DNA of 64,000 nucleotides from JABFSS01 sp964449445 (GCA_964449445.1 CAYUZT010000001.1:62001-126000), one strand, 5' to 3'; shown: positions 20,704-28,846, numbered from the stretch's first letter. A program made the numbers and translations. Notes: generated by a model from the letters alone, not told the origin.

Positions 20704-23113
20704 TCTTTACTCCAAACAGTTCCGGTCGCTCCGCAAGTGAGGTCAGCGCAAGCCTGCGAAGCAGCCATCTCGTGACGGTGACTGCCGTGAACATCGAGAG
20801 GAGCACACCCATGCCCAGGGTCACCGCGAAGCCGCGAACAATGGAGGAACCGGCAGTGAAGAGGATCATGCAGGTGATGAGCGCGGTGATGTTGCCGTCA
20901 CGGATGGCGGGCCAGGAGTGCTTGAAGCTGCTCTCGATCGCCGTCTTCACCAATTTCCCTTTGCGCAGTTCTTCCTTCATCCGTTCAAACACCAGCACGT
21001 TCGCGTCCACGGCCATGCCGATGCTCAAAATAATACCGGCCATACCGGCGAGCGTGAGTACGATGTAATTGCTTGAGAACAGGAAGAGCGGCATTTTGAG
21101 AATCGCGAAGAGGAGGATCGCGTAGAAGACGAGAGCGATATCCGCCATCACGCCCAGGACGCGGTACATCAGGATCATGTAGAGCATCAGGATGATCGTG
21201 CCGATGAGAGAGGCGAGCAGCGACGTCTGGAGAGCTGCAGCACCAAGAGTCGCTTCCACCGTGTACTGGCCGACCAGGTAGATGGGCGCGGGAATGGCTC
21301 CCGTGTTCAAATCCTGCGCCAGGCGCTTGGCTTCCTCAAAATCCGCGCTGCCGGTGATCACGGCGATACCTCCGGCGATTTCCTGTTGCACGCGCGGAGC
21401 CGAGACCATCTCGCCGCCGACGAAGATCGCAATCTGCTTGCCGACGTTGCGCTTCGTCAGTTCCTGGAAGAGCTTGCCGCCTTCCGCATCAAACGTAATC
21501 TGCACCACCGGAATGTTCGTGACCGAATCCACCGTCACGTTGGCCGAGCGGAAGTGCTTGCCGTCGAGCGCCGTATCCTTCCAGCCGGTCGGTTCCAGTG
21601 AGAAGAAGAGCAGCCGCACGGTGATCGCTGCTTCTTGCGTCCGGATTTCTCCGCGCTGAAGCTGGCCAGCGATCATCTCGGCGCGCTTTTTAGCATCCGC
21701 ACCGCTCAATATCAACTCATCGTACGTCGCGACATCGGGACTCGCGGTGATGGCTTTGTCCAAACGGATGATGTGGAATCCAAACTGTGTTTCAATCGGC
21801 TCCGTGATCTGTCCGGCCTTCGTCAGTGAAAATGCCGCTTCCTCAAAAGCAGGCGCCATCACGCCGCGGCCAAAGGACCCCAGGCTTCCGCCATCGCTGC
21901 GCGAAGGGCCGTCGGATTCGCTGCGTGCGAGCTGCGTGAAGTTCGCGCCGCGATCCAGATTGCCTTTCAGCTGGTCCGCTTTTTCTTTTGCCTGTTCTTT
22001 CGTCCGGACGATTTCTTTCTCGGCGCCGGTCGCCCCCGCGTAGCTCATCAGGATGTGGCTTGCTTCAATCTGCTCGCCACCGTGCACGAAGTTGCTCAAG
22101 AACAGAATCCGCGACGTTGTATCGGTCTGTACCTGCTTGAGGGATCCGGGTTGGATGCTGCGAAGCGCGGCGGCCACGCGCGCGTCCATCTTGGCACCGA
22201 GCGGCGCCTTTTCGTGATGCGCGGTCGTCGCATTGGGTTCCGTTTTCGCGAGGAGCGCAAACGCCCTCGTCGCTTCGGTCACCATGCGGCCGGTTGCGGT
22301 GGGAGACTGGAGGACTTCTGCCAGGAACATGCCCGGCGTCTCGCGTTCGACAATGGATCCGTCGGTGTTCTGCTGCGGCTGCTTCACACTTCCTTCGCGC
22401 AGCACCACTCTGCCGGGCTGCATCGTCCACAGATTCTCGAGCCCTTTGGGCAGCTGGTCGCGGAAGAGTGACCTGCTCGACTGGAACGCGACGCCCAGCT
22501 GGCTTCCCAGATCCTGGCCTTCTTTCGTCAGGCTGGAGCCGCTCGCGGTAATCCGGCGGAGTGTGGCCTGGGCCCTCCTCTGGACTCCCTTGCGGAATTC
22601 CTCCGTGACTTCCGTGAACGGTTCCTTAAATTCGAGCTGGATGGTTTTGCCCACTACCTTGATGCATTCCTGGACATCGACGACGCCCGGACATTCCACG
22701 AGCAGATGGCGTTCATCACCGACGTACGACGGCGTGATCGTCGCCTCGCTGACGCCGAGTGCATTGATGCGCCGTTCCAGCACCGCGCGAATCGCTTCGA
22801 CCAGGTTATTCTGTTGATCCTGAATGCTCTGCAGTTGCGCACGCGCGATGTTCAATTCTTCCGCCGCTCCGCCGCTCTTCTCGAGCCGCGCGATTTCGGC
22901 GTTCACGTCGTCCAATTGCTTGCGGATTTCCTCTTCGGAAATGCGGAAATCGAGCTGTGTGCCCCCGGCGAGATCCAGACCCAGGTGCAGGCTTGGCGAA
23001 TAGAGGAATCCCGGTGCCCAGCTCTTCCACTCCTGCGGAAGGGAGATGAGGAGCGCAAGCAGGCCGATCACGGCGGTGACTGCGGGCCAGGTGATGAGAC
23101 GACGCTTTGGCAT
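20684..23113 (-). CDS. secD: SecD with an embedded parvulin-type peptidyl-prolyl isomerase domain
   Basis: An 809-residue Sec translocase accessory subunit. The N-terminal TM1 is followed by LGLDLAGGTQLDF (SecD motif) and the P1 base (RRINALGVSEATITPSYVG). A complete parvulin domain is inserted at about residues 348-453 (IEASHILMSYAG, then ANFTQLARSESDGPSRSDGGSLGSFGRG and FGFHIIRLDK). The second half of P1 and the five C-terminal TM helices follow (GSADFEEAKRLAQDLNTGAIPAPI, GMAVDANVLVFERMKEELRKGK). The foldase is thus placed where the translocating chain emerges. No secF is adjacent. It lies 15 bp downstream of a SecD-like lipoprotein. Confidence 0.92.
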   Translation of the reverse strand: MPKRRLITWPAVTAVIGLLALLISLPQEWKSWAPGFLYSPSLHLGLDLAGGTQLDFRISEEEIRKQLDDVNAEIARLEKSGGAAEELNIARAQLQSIQDQQNNLVEAIRAVLERRINALGVSEATITPSYVGDERHLLVECPGVVDVQECIKVVGKTIQLEFKEPFTEVTEEFRKGVQRRAQATLRRITASGSSLTKEGQDLGSQLGVAFQSSRSLFRDQLPKGLENLWTMQPGRVVLREGSVKQPQQNTDGSIVERETPGMFLAEVLQSPTATGRMVTEATRAFALLAKTEPNATTAHHEKAPLGAKMDARVAAALRSIQPGSLKQVQTDTTSRILFLSNFVHGGEQIEASHILMSYAGATGAEKEIVRTKEQAKEKADQLKGNLDRGANFTQLARSESDGPSRSDGGSLGSFGRGVMAPAFEEAAFSLTKAGQITEPIETQFGFHIIRLDKAITASPDVATYDELILSGADAKKRAEMIAGQLQRGEIRTQEAAITVRLLFFSLEPTGWKDTALDGKHFRSANVTVDSVTNIPVVQITFDAEGGKLFQELTKRNVGKQIAIFVGGEMVSAPRVQQEIAGGIAVITGSADFEEAKRLAQDLNTGAIPAPIYLVGQYTVEATLGAAALQTSLLASLIGTIILMLYMILMYRVLGVMADIALVFYAILLFAILKMPLFLFSSNYIVLTLAGMAGIILSIGMAVDANVLVFERMKEELRKGKLVKTAIESSFKHSWPAIRDGNITALITCMILFTAGSSIVRGFAVTLGMGVLLSMFTAVTVTRWLLRRLALTSLAERPELFGVKKLNHES

Positions 23114-23128
23114 GGGGCCGGGAGAATA

Positions 23129-23797
23129 TCACGGCATCGCCGTGAATGTCACATGCAACCCCACATTCACATCATCGGCGAAAGCCTTTGCGAGAGCTTC
23201 GGAGGGGATGCCGTCGATGGCAATAGAGGTCAAGTTGGCATCTTTGGCATCAATCAGTTTTTTGCTCATCAGTTGTTCGCGCACGAAGATCCCGATCACC
23301 GCCCCGCGATTCTTCACAAAGAGGTCTTTGACCAACGCTTCGCCCTCCTTGGTAAAGACGATCACCGCCGTTGCTTTTCCATCCGTCGCGTCTTTCACAG
23401 TACCTCCAATCACCCAGTCGACGTGCTTGGTTACGATGCCGGTTTCCTTGAATTCCCCGAATTTCTCGCTGATGATATCGCCTTGTCCTGTTTCCACCTG
23501 CTTCATGATGCTCATGCTGAACGGAGCGGTCAGACCGTCTTTGAGCATTTGTGCGGTCTCGGCATCAGGGAGGGTCACCGTGACGACCGTCTTGCCCTCC
23601 GCTTCCGCCATGTCCTGCTTGAGCACTTTTTTCTGCTTCGCAAGCACGCGTCCTTCAATCACGCGCGTGACCGCGCCGCGCAATTCCTGGAGATTTGCGT
23701 CGTCCGTTGTCGAAAACGTCACTGTGAATTGCACGATTTTGCTGCCGCAGGCGGCAAGCAAGAAGGAGAGAGCGAGGAATGCAGCGAATCGTTTCAT
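23129..23797 (-). CDS. Lipoprotein resembling the SecD periplasmic domain
   Basis: A 222-residue lipoprotein (lipobox FLLAACGS), start at ATG 23797. The mature part echoes SecD P1: an early VVTVTLPDAETAQMLKDGL section, then AVIVFTKEGEALVKDLFVKNRGAVIGIFVREQL, similar to SecD's TFDAEGGKLFQELTKRNVGKQIAIFVGGEM, and EALAKAFADDVNVGL at the end, similar to the DLNTGAIP part. It lies immediately upstream of secD and probably works with it. The original start may have been ATG 23875, which overlaps the preceding stop (ATGA) and is followed within 15-35 nt by a palindrome. Confidence 0.72.
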   Translation of the reverse strand: MKRFAAFLALSFLLAACGSKIVQFTVTFSTTDDANLQELRGAVTRVIEGRVLAKQKKVLKQDMAEAEGKTVVTVTLPDAETAQMLKDGLTAPFSMSIMKQVETGQGDIISEKFGEFKETGIVTKHVDWVIGGTVKDATDGKATAVIVFTKEGEALVKDLFVKNRGAVIGIFVREQLMSKKLIDAKDANLTSIAIDGIPSEALAKAFADDVNVGLHVTFTAMP

Positions 23798-23841
23798 AGC
23801 TGATGGAGTATAGAGGAGGAGTCCGAGGAGTCCAAAGAGCC

Positions 23842-23860
23842 CCTGCCTGCGGCAGGCAGG
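23842..23860. repeat. Palindrome of the GCCTGC/GCAGGC family
   Basis: CCTGCCTGC and GCAGGCAGG around a central G, perfect arms. It lies between an old operon-style ATGA start (23875) and the likely working start of the SecD-like lipoprotein (23797). Confidence 0.85.
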
Positions 23861-23871
23861 CGAGAGAATCT

Positions 23872-24876
23872 TCATGCAACAATTAACGTTGTCCCTGCGC
23901 GCAGCATCTGCTTGCTCAGGTCGATTCCCTCAAGAATGCAACCGTTATCGATCACGCAATCGCGCAGTGTGCAGTCGCGAATGGTCACGCTGTCAAACAC
24001 CATGCAGTCGGTCAGTTGGCTTCTCTCAATCACGCAATTTTTCCCCACAGTGACACTGCCGCGACAGTCTGTTGATTCTACTCTGGCGCTCGAATCGATG
24101 AGCGCCTTCTCGCCGATCAATTGCCTGTGGGCATCCAGGTATGAGTGGAAGGAACCAATATCCATCCACGGTTCGCTGAACGTGAAGCACTCCACAGGAA
24201 TGCCTCTCCGCAGGAATTCCTCAAAAATTCCGCCGAGGTTATCGGGTTTCACTTTGGCGAAGTCCACAAGGATCGGGAGTGAGCTCTTCGGGAGGAGGAC
24301 GCAGCCGGTGCTGACGAGGGTAGATTTTGGCGAGTGTGGCTTCTCTTCAAAAGCTGCGACTCGCTGCCCCCCTCTCCCTCCCCGAGCGAAGCGAGGGATG
24401 GGGGAGGGGTTGGGGGAGGGGGTGTTCTCCACAATCACCGTCCCAAAAGCCTTCGCCCTCTCCAGATCTCCAACGTCATGTGCCGCGAGGAGGGGATTGC
24501 CATGAAATGCGTCCAGAAACTTCTCCAACGAGAAGCCCAGGTAGTTATCTCCTGTGAGAATCAGGAGATCATCATCGATCTTCTCCGCACGCACCCACTC
24601 GGCGATCGATCCCAGCGCGCCGAGTTTGTGATCATCGCGCTTCGTTCCTTCAATCAGAAGTTCCATCCCTGGTCGCTCGATGGAGTCCATCCATTTCTTG
24701 AATCCCTCGGCGAATGCCGCGTTCGTGCTGACGGTCACCGGGATGTCTGCGGGAATTTTTTCCACGAGGTGCGTGATGATGGGTTTTCCGGCGAGAGGCA
24801 ACAGAGGTTTTGCCCGTTTCTCGGTGAGAGGCCAAAGACGGGTAGCGAAGCCCCCAGCAAGAATAAATGCACGCAT
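23872..24876 (-). CDS. NDP-sugar pyrophosphorylase with left-handed beta-helix tail
   Basis: A 334-residue nucleotidyltransferase likely activating a hexose 1-phosphate. The N-terminal signature is MRAFILAGGFATRLWPLTEKRAKPLLPLAGKP; the metal/sugar site includes LTGDNY and VAAFEEKP, then WMDIGSFHSYLDA. The C-terminal 70 residues form hexapeptide repeats (GSVTVGKNCVIERSQLTDCMV). A Pro/Arg/Gly-rich insert (NPSPIPRFARGGRGG) interrupts the catalytic domain just before AFEEKP; it is encoded by an inverted C-rich/G-rich repeat. It probably serves envelope polysaccharide synthesis with its neighbours. Substrate specificity cannot be read. Confidence 0.88.
   Translation of the reverse strand: MRAFILAGGFATRLWPLTEKRAKPLLPLAGKPIITHLVEKIPADIPVTVSTNAAFAEGFKKWMDSIERPGMELLIEGTKRDDHKLGALGSIAEWVRAEKIDDDLLILTGDNYLGFSLEKFLDAFHGNPLLAAHDVGDLERAKAFGTVIVENTPSPNPSPIPRFARGGRGGQRVAAFEEKPHSPKSTLVSTGCVLLPKSSLPILVDFAKVKPDNLGGIFEEFLRRGIPVECFTFSEPWMDIGSFHSYLDAHRQLIGEKALIDSSARVESTDCRGSVTVGKNCVIERSQLTDCMVFDSVTIRDCTLRDCVIDNGCILEGIDLSKQMLRAGTTLIVA
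24365..24430. repeat. C-rich/G-rich inverted repeat in frame inside the pyrophosphorylase gene
   Basis: A C-rich arm (about 24367-24383) faces a G-rich arm (24398-24422) around cgaagcgagg. It adds about 20 residues to a loop. A similar element lies in the PRMT-like gene (57655-57711). Confidence 0.65.
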
Positions 24877-24883
24877 AGGTTCA

Positions 24884-24985
24884 GTGAGGCAAAGGAGGCA
24901 AGGGAGGCAAGAGAGGCAAAGGAGGGTTTCAGGATAGCAGTTCTCTTTTGCCTCCTTTATCTCATTTGCCTCCTCTGCCTCTCTT
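24884..24985. repeat. Inverted repeat built of GAGGCAAAG words
   Basis: Left arm 24884-24926 repeats gaggcaaagg; right arm 24943-24985 repeats its complement ttgcctcctt. It separates the pyrophosphorylase start from the stop of the next gene and reaches its last codon. Confidence 0.8.
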
Positions 24986-25788
24986 CACCTGAAGAACCAG
25001 TTCCACCAATACCCTTGGGGACTGACAACCGTGACCGCCTTGCCTTCCAAACTCTCCACCCGTTCATCGCGCTCCACGATCCCCAGAACGGACGGCAGGA
25101 GCATGTACGTGATGCCGTGCGCGCGACAGGCGCTCAGCAAGTTGATCGACTGCTCCAAATCGCTGCACTGAATGACATGCGTGATGCGATGTTCCCGCAG
25201 AACATCTTCCAACTTGTTGAGTTTGCCCATGACCGGCACTCCCGCGATGTCGCGTTCCGCGGATCCTCCCGCATCAAGGATCGCGACGGGCTTCAGGACG
25301 CTGCGGCGCTCGCTCAGCAACGTGAGGAGCGCGCGCGTCTCGCGCGTGACGCCGATGATGAGCGTGGGGAACACCGGCGTGCCGCTGCGAAGCGCTATGC
25401 GCATCAGCAGACCCGTCACTGCGTGGGCGAGGAACGTGCCGAGGACGCAGAGGACGAGGGCTTCCAGTGCCAGCATCCGGCTGAAGACTGCCTGGAAGAG
25501 GAAGAAGTACGTGGAGATGACGAGCGTGAGGCCGACAACCGATGCAGCGATGATGAACATCGCATTGCGCGGGGTGCGCTGGTTGCGGGTGAGACCGAAT
25601 GTCCGTGTGCCGATCAGCAGCGCAAGCCAGGGGAGTGCGCTCATCGCAACCGCGGTCATGTAGTGGTCGAAGGGAAGATCACTCGAAAAAATCCATCCGA
25701 CGCGAAAGAAGTATGCTGCGGCGTAGGACGCGAGAAAGACGCAGTAGTCTGTGACAAGCCAAAGAATGAGGATAAGCGAACGACGCAT
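24985..25788 (-). CDS. Membrane N-terminal half of a polyprenyl glycosylphosphotransferase, catalytic domain absent
   Basis: A 267-residue protein with four to five membrane segments (MRRSLILILWLVTDYCVFLASYAAAYFF and following), then a Rossmann-like CoA_binding_3 domain (TLIIGVTRETRALLTLL, ILDAGGSAERDIAGVPVMG, ITHVIQCSDLEQSINLLSACR). Full-length WbaP/WcaJ-type proteins continue with a sugar-transferase domain of about 200 residues, which is missing here; the protein ends at YWWNWFFR at the edge of a repeat. The start at 25788 has TATGCT exactly 6 nt upstream. It could be a stand-alone regulatory half or a truncated gene. Confidence 0.75.
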   Translation of the reverse strand: MRRSLILILWLVTDYCVFLASYAAAYFFRVGWIFSSDLPFDHYMTAVAMSALPWLALLIGTRTFGLTRNQRTPRNAMFIIAASVVGLTLVISTYFFLFQAVFSRMLALEALVLCVLGTFLAHAVTGLLMRIALRSGTPVFPTLIIGVTRETRALLTLLSERRSVLKPVAILDAGGSAERDIAGVPVMGKLNKLEDVLREHRITHVIQCSDLEQSINLLSACRAHGITYMLLPSVLGIVERDERVESLEGKAVTVVSPQGYWWNWFFR

Positions 25789-25812
25789 GACACCAGCATA
25801 CCATTCAGTGCA

Positions 25813-25849
25813 GGCATACGTGCCTGCGGCAGCCGCGGGCAGGTATGCC
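25813..25849. repeat. Long palindrome of the GCCTGC/GCAGGC family
   Basis: 18-bp arms (25813-25830 and 25832-25849) around a single A, with two mismatches; ends GGCATAC/GTATGCC. It lies 4 bp past the stop of the metallopeptidase-like gene and may also act as its terminator. Confidence 0.85.
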
Positions 25850-25853
25850 CGTT

Positions 25854-26774
25854 TTAGTTCCTCCACGTGAACCCCAGTTTCGTGGCATCCCATGCGATCT
25901 GCCCATCCCAGGCATTCCCCTCCGCAACAGCGGCCTGCTTCGGCATGTACGTCTCCAGCCACGCGAGCTTCTGTGCGAGTACGGAATTGTCCTTCGCCCG
26001 TGCACGGAACGCCACTTCCTGGGTCATGAAGTAGGTAGCGCTTTCCGCAAGATCCTCGAAGTTGTCGCTCTGGTACGCATACCCCGTCACGAAATCCGCG
26101 CGCGCGGCGTCTGCCTTCCTCTTCTTCTCGTTCTCCCACGAAATCTTGTAGAAGGCGACGCTGGGATCATCGTTGAAAATAACGTCCTCTCCATCCTTAA
26201 ATGCGCTGATGCCGCTGCCGGGGCTCCCCGTCAGGCAGGTGATTTCGCGGAAGTGACCCAGACCTTCATGCAGCAAAAGGCCGATGAGCTCCTGATCGGG
26301 AACGAGTCCGCTCACAAGAATCACGCCGCGGCCGGCAAGGCCCCGGTGCTTGGGATGATCATAGAGGATGGCGAAGGTTTGGAGTTTCTCCAGGCATGAC
26401 GGCGAGAACAGTCGCAAAACTTTTTCGACGATAGGTCGTTGGCCAGAGCGCACACCCGACTGGTCGATCAGTTTCTCCAGTTTCGATTTCGCTTTGCGCG
26501 GGTTGAGGACCAGTCGCGGCTTCTCGTCTGCAGGGACCGGAGGACTGACGACAACACGATTACGCACCTGGTGGCGCCGGGGACCCAGGAGGACGCGGGC
26601 AAACGGAGGTTGCAGGGGTCGTTCGCCCCTCGGCAACGCTCGGGACAAGCTCCCGACCCCTGCAATTGATGTCGTACTTGCGGCGAAACGCATCTGTGCT
26701 ACACTGGGAGTGAGAAACAGCGTCAGAACGACGATTGCGATCAGGGCCAGAGGCTGGAGGGTGTTCTTCTGCAC
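25854..26774 (-). CDS. Exported protein, possible metallopeptidase
   Basis: A 306-residue protein from GTG 26774. It starts with an N-terminal signal sequence (LALIAIVVLTLFLTPSVAQ). The C-terminal half has LLLHEGLGHFREI and, 60-70 residues later, DFVTGYAYQSDNFEDLAESATYFM, which resembles the ED.AE ligand helix of gluzincins. HEGLGH has one residue too many for HExxH, so activity is doubtful. GTG 26774 is preferred because TTGACA (26817-26822), 17-bp spacer and TATAAG (26794-26799) lie upstream; a TTG at 26822 would be inside the -35 box. A palindrome (26610-26665) adds SLSRALPRGERPLQP near the N-terminus. Confidence 0.62.
   Translation of the reverse strand: MQKNTLQPLALIAIVVLTLFLTPSVAQMRFAASTTSIAGVGSLSRALPRGERPLQPPFARVLLGPRRHQVRNRVVVSPPVPADEKPRLVLNPRKAKSKLEKLIDQSGVRSGQRPIVEKVLRLFSPSCLEKLQTFAILYDHPKHRGLAGRGVILVSGLVPDQELIGLLLHEGLGHFREITCLTGSPGSGISAFKDGEDVIFNDDPSVAFYKISWENEKKRKADAARADFVTGYAYQSDNFEDLAESATYFMTQEVAFRARAKDNSVLAQKLAWLETYMPKQAAVAEGNAWDGQIAWDATKLGFTWRN
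26610..26665. repeat. Inverted repeat in frame near the N-terminus of the metallopeptidase-like gene
   Basis: Perfect 12-bp arms TTGCAGGGGTCG (26610-26621) and CGACCCCTGCAA (26654-26665). The internal part also has smaller inverted words (cgggacaagctcccg). Confidence 0.85.
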
Positions 26775-26793
26775 GTGTTTCCGAAAAGGGTAT

Positions 26794-26822
26794 CTTATAT
26801 CATATTTATAGGTAGATGTCAA
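26794..26822 (-). promoter_or_regulatory. Sigma70-type promoter for the metallopeptidase-like gene
   Basis: TTGACA (26817-26822), 17-bp spacer, TATAAG (26794-26799) on the minus strand. The -35 box overlaps the ATG of the divergent rlmD-like gene (26816), so the two transcription units are tightly packed. Confidence 0.7.
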
Positions 26823-28267
26823 TAACCCCCGAGCCGCAGCCTTCCGGCCAGCGGCATACCGTAACCATCGAGAAACTGACTTTTGGAGGAGCTGGTCTTG
26901 CCCATATCGATGGGCTGTCCGTCTTCGTGCCCGATACCATTCCCGGCCAGCAGGTCGAGATCGCTCTGACCAAGAAAAAGGATACCTACGCCGAAGCGAC
27001 GGTTCTCAAGGTCCTGAGGCGGGCAAAAGACGAGATTCCCGCGCGTTGCTCGCACTTCCACGACTGCGGCGGGTGCATTTGGCAGAACCTGCCGTACGAC
27101 AAGCAAATTGATTATAAGGAGGAGATCATCCGCGAGACGCTGTCGCACCTGACTCCCGTGGATGAAGCAATTCGCAAGCAGCTCCCCGGGAGAGTGCTTC
27201 GCTCTATCCCCAGCCCGCAGATCTTCCACTACCGCAATAAACTCGAATTCAGCTTTGGGTACGAGTCGATGCGGACGGAAGAGAAAGGGGGCAGGCGGCT
27301 CTACTTCGACGAAGGCCCGTCCGTCGGATTCCACCAGCCCGGCCAGTGGTCCACCATTCTCCCGATCACCGAGTGCCACCTGTATGACGAGCAAGTCGGT
27401 GTGCTCCTCGCCGATGTAAAACGCTTCATGGAGCAGACGCGGCTTCCGGTGTTCAACCCGAAGACGCAACGCGGGATGCTGCGAAACCTTCTCCTTCGTC
27501 GGGGCGTGAACACGGGCGAGCAGATGATCTGCTTTCTGGTCCATGCCCGGAAAAAAGAACTCGAGCCGCTCTTCCAGCACTTTCTCCGCGCCTTCGGCGG
27601 ACGGCCGCATCTCGCATCGCTCCTGATTGTCGAACACATGGGCCTCCACGAGAAGCCGGAGTTCCCTAAAGTGCACACGCTCATCGGCAAGCCGACAATC
27701 ACCGAACGGCTGTTCGATCTCACGTTTGAAATCTCCCCATTTTCCTTCTTCCAGACCAATACGCTTGCTGCGGAGAAGCTCTACCGCGCGATTGCGGAGG
27801 CAGCATCACTCACACAGCGCGAAACGGTCCTGGACGCCTACTGCGGCATGGGCACGATCGGCCAGTATCTCGCCCGCTTCTGTCAGCGTGTCGTCGGTGT
27901 CGAAAGCCATCCCTCCGCCGTCGACGATGCCCTCAAGAGCGCCGGGCGTAATCGCATCGCGAATATCAGCTTCTATAAAGGAAGAGCGGAACAAGTGCTG
28001 CTCGATCAGCTGAAACCGGGAGGGAAATATCAATTTTCAACGGTGATCCTGGATCCGCCTCGTGCAGGACTTCACCCAAAGGCCCGTGATGCTGTTTTGG
28101 CTCACAATCCGGAGAAAATCGTCTACGTTTCGTGCAATACTGCGACGTTCGCGAGAGACCTGGGAGAGTTCCTGAAGGGTGGTTACGATCTGCGCACCGT
28201 ACAGCCTGTTGATTTATTCCCGCACACAGCACACATTGAGACAGTAGCGCTATTGCAGCGGAAATAA
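26816..28267 (+). CDS. 23S rRNA (uracil-5-)-methyltransferase, RlmD/RumA type
   Basis: A 483-residue tRNA/rRNA m5U methyltransferase. The N-terminal TRAM domain (VTIEKLTFGGAGLAHIDG) is followed by the Fe-S cysteines CSHFHDCGGC. The SAM domain has LDAYCGMGTIG, then ILDPPRAGL and the catalytic-cysteine motif VYVSCNTATFARDL. Uridine specificity (rRNA 1939, 747 or tRNA 54) cannot be decided from sequence alone. It is followed by a word-built inverted repeat and then rlmH, so two rRNA modification genes lie together. Confidence 0.92.
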   Translation: MSITPEPQPSGQRHTVTIEKLTFGGAGLAHIDGLSVFVPDTIPGQQVEIALTKKKDTYAEATVLKVLRRAKDEIPARCSHFHDCGGCIWQNLPYDKQIDYKEEIIRETLSHLTPVDEAIRKQLPGRVLRSIPSPQIFHYRNKLEFSFGYESMRTEEKGGRRLYFDEGPSVGFHQPGQWSTILPITECHLYDEQVGVLLADVKRFMEQTRLPVFNPKTQRGMLRNLLLRRGVNTGEQMICFLVHARKKELEPLFQHFLRAFGGRPHLASLLIVEHMGLHEKPEFPKVHTLIGKPTITERLFDLTFEISPFSFFQTNTLAAEKLYRAIAEAASLTQRETVLDAYCGMGTIGQYLARFCQRVVGVESHPSAVDDALKSAGRNRIANISFYKGRAEQVLLDQLKPGGKYQFSTVILDPPRAGLHPKARDAVLAHNPEKIVYVSCNTATFARDLGEFLKGGYDLRTVQPVDLFPHTAHIETVALLQRK

Positions 28268-28352
28268 CCAATTACCAAGTACCAATATCCAAATAATTTT
28301 CGAATTCGAATTTTGAAATTATTTGGTACTTGGAATTTGGCTATTGGTACTT
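28268..28352. repeat. Inverted repeat built of ACCAATTACC/GGTACTTGG words
   Basis: Left arm words accaattaccaagtaccaat (28268-28295) and right arm words ggtacttggaatttggctat (28325-28350) around cgaattcg. It starts immediately after the rlmD-like stop, and its right arm provides TTGGTA, a plausible -35 box for rlmH with TATGAT 17 bp downstream. Confidence 0.8.
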
Positions 28353-28381
28353 TTCTCTGACCAACTTATGATCATCTCTCT

Positions 28382-28846
28382 ATGCAGAAGATTACCTTGT
28401 TAACCGTCGGGCGCATCAAAGCTCTGTGGATCGGCGAAGGATGCAGCGAGTACATCACCCGCCTTCGTGCCTCTGTGAAAATCACCGTTATCGAAATTCC
28501 GCCGAGCCGGCACAAGGATTCCGAGAAGCAACGGGAAGAAGAGAGCGAGCAGATCCTCCATGCGCTCGAAAAAGAGCGTGGAGACGTATTCTTACTCGAT
28601 GAGAATGGCGAGAGGATGACGAGCAAGCAGTTCAGTATCTTCCTGAGCAAAGCCGAGGACATGGGAATTCCTCTCACCTTCATCATCGGTGGTGCATATG
28701 GGGTCACCGATCAGGTGAGAAGAATGGTCCGCGGTTCCATCCAACTGAGCGATATGACCTTCACTCACGAGATGAGTAGGCTCCTGTTTCTGGAGCAGCT
28801 CTACCGGGCGTCAGAGATCAGGAAGGGGAGCGCTTATCACCATTAA
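28382..28846 (+). CDS. rlmH: 23S rRNA pseudouridine-1915 N3-methyltransferase
   Basis: SPOUT-family methyltransferase of helix 69. The 154-residue protein matches RlmH: MQKITLLTVGRIK, the LDENGERMTSKQFS stretch, FIIGGAYGV (SAM knot), LSDMTFTHEMSRLLFLEQLYRA, and the invariant C-terminal tail GSAYHH. TATGAT lies 9 nt before ATG. Confidence 0.97.
   Translation: MQKITLLTVGRIKALWIGEGCSEYITRLRASVKITVIEIPPSRHKDSEKQREEESEQILHALEKERGDVFLLDENGERMTSKQFSIFLSKAEDMGIPLTFIIGGAYGVTDQVRRMVRGSIQLSDMTFTHEMSRLLFLEQLYRASEIRKGSAYHH

Noticed and set aside
26200..26290. HEGLGH in the exported protein as a canonical HExxH zinc motif
   Set aside because: There are three residues between Glu and His instead of two, so I list a metallopeptidase only as possible.
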